Below the pieces are notes generated by a model, which made no database searches, had not been told where the DNA came from, and saw nothing but the letters and a program-made list of their open reading frames with translations. A DNA stretch of 64,000 nt from NCBI RefSeq assembly GCF_021502725.1, contig NZ_JAKFFS010000007.1, positions 62,001 to 126,000 on the forward strand, written 5' to 3'. This DNA is from Dyadobacter sp. CY345 (GTDB lineage Bacteria > Bacteroidota > Bacteroidia > Cytophagales > Spirosomataceae). Each line of letters begins with the position of its first letter. Positions within the stretch are counted from its first letter, which is position 1. Shown here one piece after another: positions 61,569 through 64,000 of the stretch. The translations under genes were made by a program, and so were the position numbers.

Positions 61569-62815
61569 TTTTTGTTACTAAGTGGAAACGGAAGCTTTTT
61601 GAGACTGTTGGCGTTAATAATGTAACCCAAACCGACATTGAGATTAAATCCTCGTATAGCGTCGACCTTGCCGGCACTTTCAAAATTTGCGGAGTGTATG
61701 TAGCGAACGTGAGCACCAAACGTGAAACGCTTTGCAAACCTGAGATCAACGCCGGTGCCGATTGTGGTGTGGAAAACCATTCGCATTTCAGCATTAAAAT
61801 TCGGTCTGGCGCCTGAAGTCATGGCACCGGGATTTAGCCTGCCGCCGAAAACCATAACCTGCATGATACCTGACCCTAACATAAAATAAGGATGGGCCCT
61901 GACTCTTGGAAGTGCATATTTGAGACCAATTGTGAGCGGCATAATCATTCCGCCGCCTGTTCTGATACTTCCGCCTGTGGTGGCCTCCTGTGTTTGCGGC
62001 ACACTCAGTCTGCCGATATCAATAAACCAGGCGATTGAATCATTCATCCATTTCGTCAAATGTATATCTAACAAGGAGTGAGCGTTGTACAACTTGGCAT
62101 AGGTCCCGTCTGAAATCCCAGTCTTCACAGAGCCTAACATGGCAAAACCGCCGTATCTCATTTCAAGAACCAATCTGTTATGCAACCGGTAACCTTTCAG
62201 AGAATCTATCGGATCCATCTTTCTTTTCACCATAGGATCGTCCCATAGCGAGTATGTTGTATCGGTTTTAACCGTTTTATTCAGCAGATTCTGAACATTG
62301 TTGAGAGCTAGTAGACTGTCATTCTCAATACCATTTTTCCATCTTTCGAAAGCGTTAACCACTTTTGGATACTGCTGCTGAAACTTTTTGACAACACATT
62401 CACTATCCTTGTCGCTAACAATAAATACGCGGTTTCGGTTGTGGTGGAAATTGTTATAAGTTTCCGTAAGAATGAACTTTAAAAACTGTACGTCATTATC
62501 AAGCGAGGCCTCGTCCTGGCAATTCCATGTGCTTTTGACGGCGTTCGGAAAAATTAGGATAGTCGGCTCTTTCAGCGATTTCCAGGCTGCATTAGAGAAA
62601 GCATCTCTGGCGGTTTTTCCATTTTTATGTAAAACAATTACAACAGGTTTGTTGCTGTTATAATCGTTGTTGATGGAGTTGGAATAATGCAGGTGACTGC
62701 GGTTTACGCCGCCAATAACATTCACAAAAACACGTTGTGCCGAACTTTCAACTGAAATGAAAACGAGTAAAAATAGTAAGATTCGCGCTTGCTGCTTGTT
62801 TAGAAATAGCGGCAT
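61565..62815 (-). CDS. PHB-depolymerase-like domain without nucleophile, fused to an outer-membrane barrel
   Basis: Starting at ATG 62815 (MPLFLNKQQARILLFLLVFISVESSAQ) gives 416 residues with a signal peptide; a TTG start 30 bases upstream is open too. Residues about 30-150 align by eye with the LpqC/PHB-depolymerase alpha-beta hydrolases. SNKPVVIVLHKNGKTARDAFSNAAW matches the oxyanion HGGG region; ILIFPNAVKSTWNC matches the YPNGxxxxW block; DNDVQFLKFILTETYNNFHHNRNRVFIVSD matches the DDVxF...VYVTG stretch. However, the GxSxG nucleophile elbow is replaced by VSDKDSEC, so it is probably inactive. Residues about 225-416 form a beta-barrel-like series. It heads the operon and overlaps the receptor start by 4 bases. 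Confidence 0.65.
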   Translation of the reverse strand: MPLFLNKQQARILLFLLVFISVESSAQRVFVNVIGGVNRSHLHYSNSINNDYNSNKPVVIVLHKNGKTARDAFSNAAWKSLKEPTILIFPNAVKSTWNCQDEASLDNDVQFLKFILTETYNNFHHNRNRVFIVSDKDSECVVKKFQQQYPKVVNAFERWKNGIENDSLLALNNVQNLLNKTVKTDTTYSLWDDPMVKRKMDPIDSLKGYRLHNRLVLEMRYGGFAMLGSVKTGISDGTYAKLYNAHSLLDIHLTKWMNDSIAWFIDIGRLSVPQTQEATTGGSIRTGGGMIMPLTIGLKYALPRVRAHPYFMLGSGIMQVMVFGGRLNPGAMTSGARPNFNAEMRMVFHTTIGTGVDLRFAKRFTFGAHVRYIHSANFESAGKVDAIRGFNLNVGLGYIINANSLKKLPFPLSNKK

Positions 62816-63022
62816 AAGTAAAGGATATAGTATTGCTTGATTCAATATCCACAGGTACTTACTTTCAATCCTGATTCGTTAAATGTGTAGATAAGCAAAG
62901 ATTAAGTGTAGATATACGACTCCCCAATATCGAATCAGATGACTCCTTTGTCCGGCAATGAATATACCTTTATTGTATTATTCCGTTTTGCCAATTTGAA
63001 ATAATCAAATGAAAATCTTAGT
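62816..63022. other. Divergent region before the receptor operon
   Basis: No ORF. The receptor operon promoter should lie here; CAAAGATT at about 62897 is only close to a minus-strand -7 box (needs CAAAnnTA). Confidence 0.3.
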
Positions 63023-63391
63023 ATGACCATTGAAGAACATCAAGTTGGCGATTTAAAAGTTGCCGAAATTATTTCCAACAAACTCGTCGTAGCGTCTGTA
63101 GAGGATTGCCTGGAACTGCTGGGGAATTTGTATTACCAGGGATTCGATAGGAATATTCTTGACGCAGAAAATATCACACAGGATTTTTTTGATCTCAAAA
63201 CAGGAATGGCCGGAGAGATTCTTCAAAAATTTTCCAATTACCGCATGGGGCTTGCTATTATTGGTAATTTTGATACTATCGGCAGTAAAAGCTTGAATGA
63301 CTTTATCTGTGAGAGTAATAAACTGGGGCACATCAACTTCGTGAATTCCACAGCGGAAGCCATTAAGCGATTTTCTAAAAAACAGCTATAA
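63023..63391 (+). CDS. DUF4180 family protein
   Basis: A 122-residue soluble protein with DLKVAEIISNKLVVASVEDCLELLGNLYYQGFDRNILDAENITQDFFDLKTGMAGEILQKFSNYRMGLAIIGNF and INFVNSTAEAIKRF near the end. The layout matches DUF4180, a single-domain family of unknown function, probably an alpha-beta (STAS-like) fold. No signal sequence. It stands alone, convergent with a partial gene on the right. The start is the first ATG that keeps the family N-terminus. Confidence 0.82.
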   Translation: MTIEEHQVGDLKVAEIISNKLVVASVEDCLELLGNLYYQGFDRNILDAENITQDFFDLKTGMAGEILQKFSNYRMGLAIIGNFDTIGSKSLNDFICESNKLGHINFVNSTAEAIKRFSKKQL

Positions 63392-63461
63392 TTCTATTAT
63401 AATAAAGATTGTTAATGAGTGGAAACGTTGAGTTTTGATAATAGACAATTAACTTAATTTA

Positions 63462-64000
63462 TTAATCATTATTTCGCACAAGCCCGTCGGTAAGGCTTTG
63501 CCATTGGATTTTGGAAAAGGCAAGAATTCCTGCTGTTCCGGTCAAAATGTTTCTTATTTTATCAAGAAAGCTTTGATCGTCTGTATTGGGTTTGGTATTC
63601 CGGTCGAAAACTGCTGCGGTCACGGTGGTATTTTCACGTGTAACTGTAAAAGTACTTGTCGTTTGAGCCGAATAGAAATGAGCAACTTCCTTGTCATTAT
63701 TTGTTGGATTCGGAGCCGGCCTTACGCGTATACCCAAACTTTCTATATCTTCCAGCTGATACTCACTGATTTTTTCGACCTTCACCCAATCGAAACCATC
63801 ACCCGTTTCGGAGCCCGGACCAGGGATATCAATTCGAAAAAACATTCCCTCTTCAACCGGACCGGTCATCAGATTTCCCTTCGAATCACAAAGCTTGAAG
63901 TCTGCTACCGGGTATTCCGAAATTTCTTTCCAGCGGTTGACGTCTAACAGTCTTTTTCTCGCCAGTGTAAATAATTCTTTTGCAGCAGCCAGGTTGTGTA
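63462..64000 (-). CDS. Partial hypothetical gene, 5' end beyond right edge
   Basis: The minus-strand frame is open from 63462 to the window edge; the segment upstream of the internal Met at 63869 reads ELFTLARKRLLDVNRWKEISEYPVADFKLCDSKGN, which is clearly coding. The part seen (about 179 residues) then has GMFFRIDIPGPGSETGDGFDWVKVEKI, an internal strand-rich part with AHFYSAQTTSTFTVTRENTTVTAAVFDRNTKPNTDDQSF, and a short helical end. No domain recognised; a secreted or envelope hypothetical is not shown. The start lies outside the window. Confidence 0.6.
   Translation of the reverse strand, partial: HNLAAAKELFTLARKRLLDVNRWKEISEYPVADFKLCDSKGNLMTGPVEEGMFFRIDIPGPGSETGDGFDWVKVEKISEYQLEDIESLGIRVRPAPNPTNNDKEVAHFYSAQTTSTFTVTRENTTVTAAVFDRNTKPNTDDQSFLDKIRNILTGTAGILAFSKIQWQSLTDGLVRNND

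Overview
The window looks like a chromosomal segment from a Bacteroidota bacterium of the Cytophagales, close to Dyadobacter or another Spirosomaceae (inference from gene content; no search was run). The evidence is: several TonB-dependent receptors with an N-terminal carboxypeptidase-like domain; T9SS C-terminal sorting domains and a PorD homologue; the Bacteroidota-type omega subunit and Rho; DUF4249; a BatA-domain protein; and TAnnTTTG -7 promoter boxes. Most of the window is ordinary core genome with strong intrinsic terminators between convergent genes.

Layout. 1-1221: start of mgtE (runs off the left edge) and rsmA on the minus strand. 1303-4917: large hybrid histidine kinase. 5051-7909: outer-membrane receptor. 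8109-8741: LuxR-type response regulator. 9041-9171: unexplained inverted-repeat element. 9215-12478: a tail-spike-chaperone (S74) protein and a T9SS substrate that is split by a frameshift. 12585-17140: LysM protein, purE, purK and a BatA-type membrane protein. 17446-19008: YcxB-like protein followed by a cluster of about 90-bp double-hairpin repeats. 19009-22678: complete oxidative pentose-phosphate operon gnd-zwf-pgl. 22819-24159: sigma-54 activator.

24250-27036: a GntR-controlled ABC transporter operon with a recognisable operator and a possible 37-residue membrane peptide. 27523-33268: peroxiredoxin, a polytopic membrane protein, a second receptor, a four-helix-bundle sensor fragment and a lipoprotein. 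33518-35356: htpG. 35421-37452: a three-gene set of two membrane-anchored helix-hairpin-helix proteins and a membrane-anchored tandem OmpA protein. 37585-39516: rho. 39974-42585: coaX, an outer-membrane protein and lptC. 42582-49790, minus strand: bamD, rpoZ, coaBC, porD, a small protein, recN, a lipoprotein, a SCO protein and cytochrome c. 49866-53727: a T9SS-sorted protein, an OstA/LptA-like protein and tilS.

53905-56107 is a decay zone beside tRNA-Ser(UGA). It holds a shattered transposase, a carboxypeptidase-regulatory-domain gene broken by a stop and two frameshifts, one intact small secreted protein, and an orphan T9SS sorting tail. 56309-62815 is a five-gene minus-strand operon: a secreted protein joining a PHB-depolymerase-like domain that lacks its nucleophile to an outer-membrane barrel, a TonB receptor, a DUF4249 lipoprotein, and a LytS/LytTR two-component pair. 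The window closes with a DUF4180 gene and a partial hypothetical gene.

The two places most likely to repay study are the OmpA/HhH trio at 35.4-37.5 kb, which may bridge envelope and cytoplasm, and the receptor operon at 56.3-62.8 kb with its pseudo-esterase/barrel fusion.
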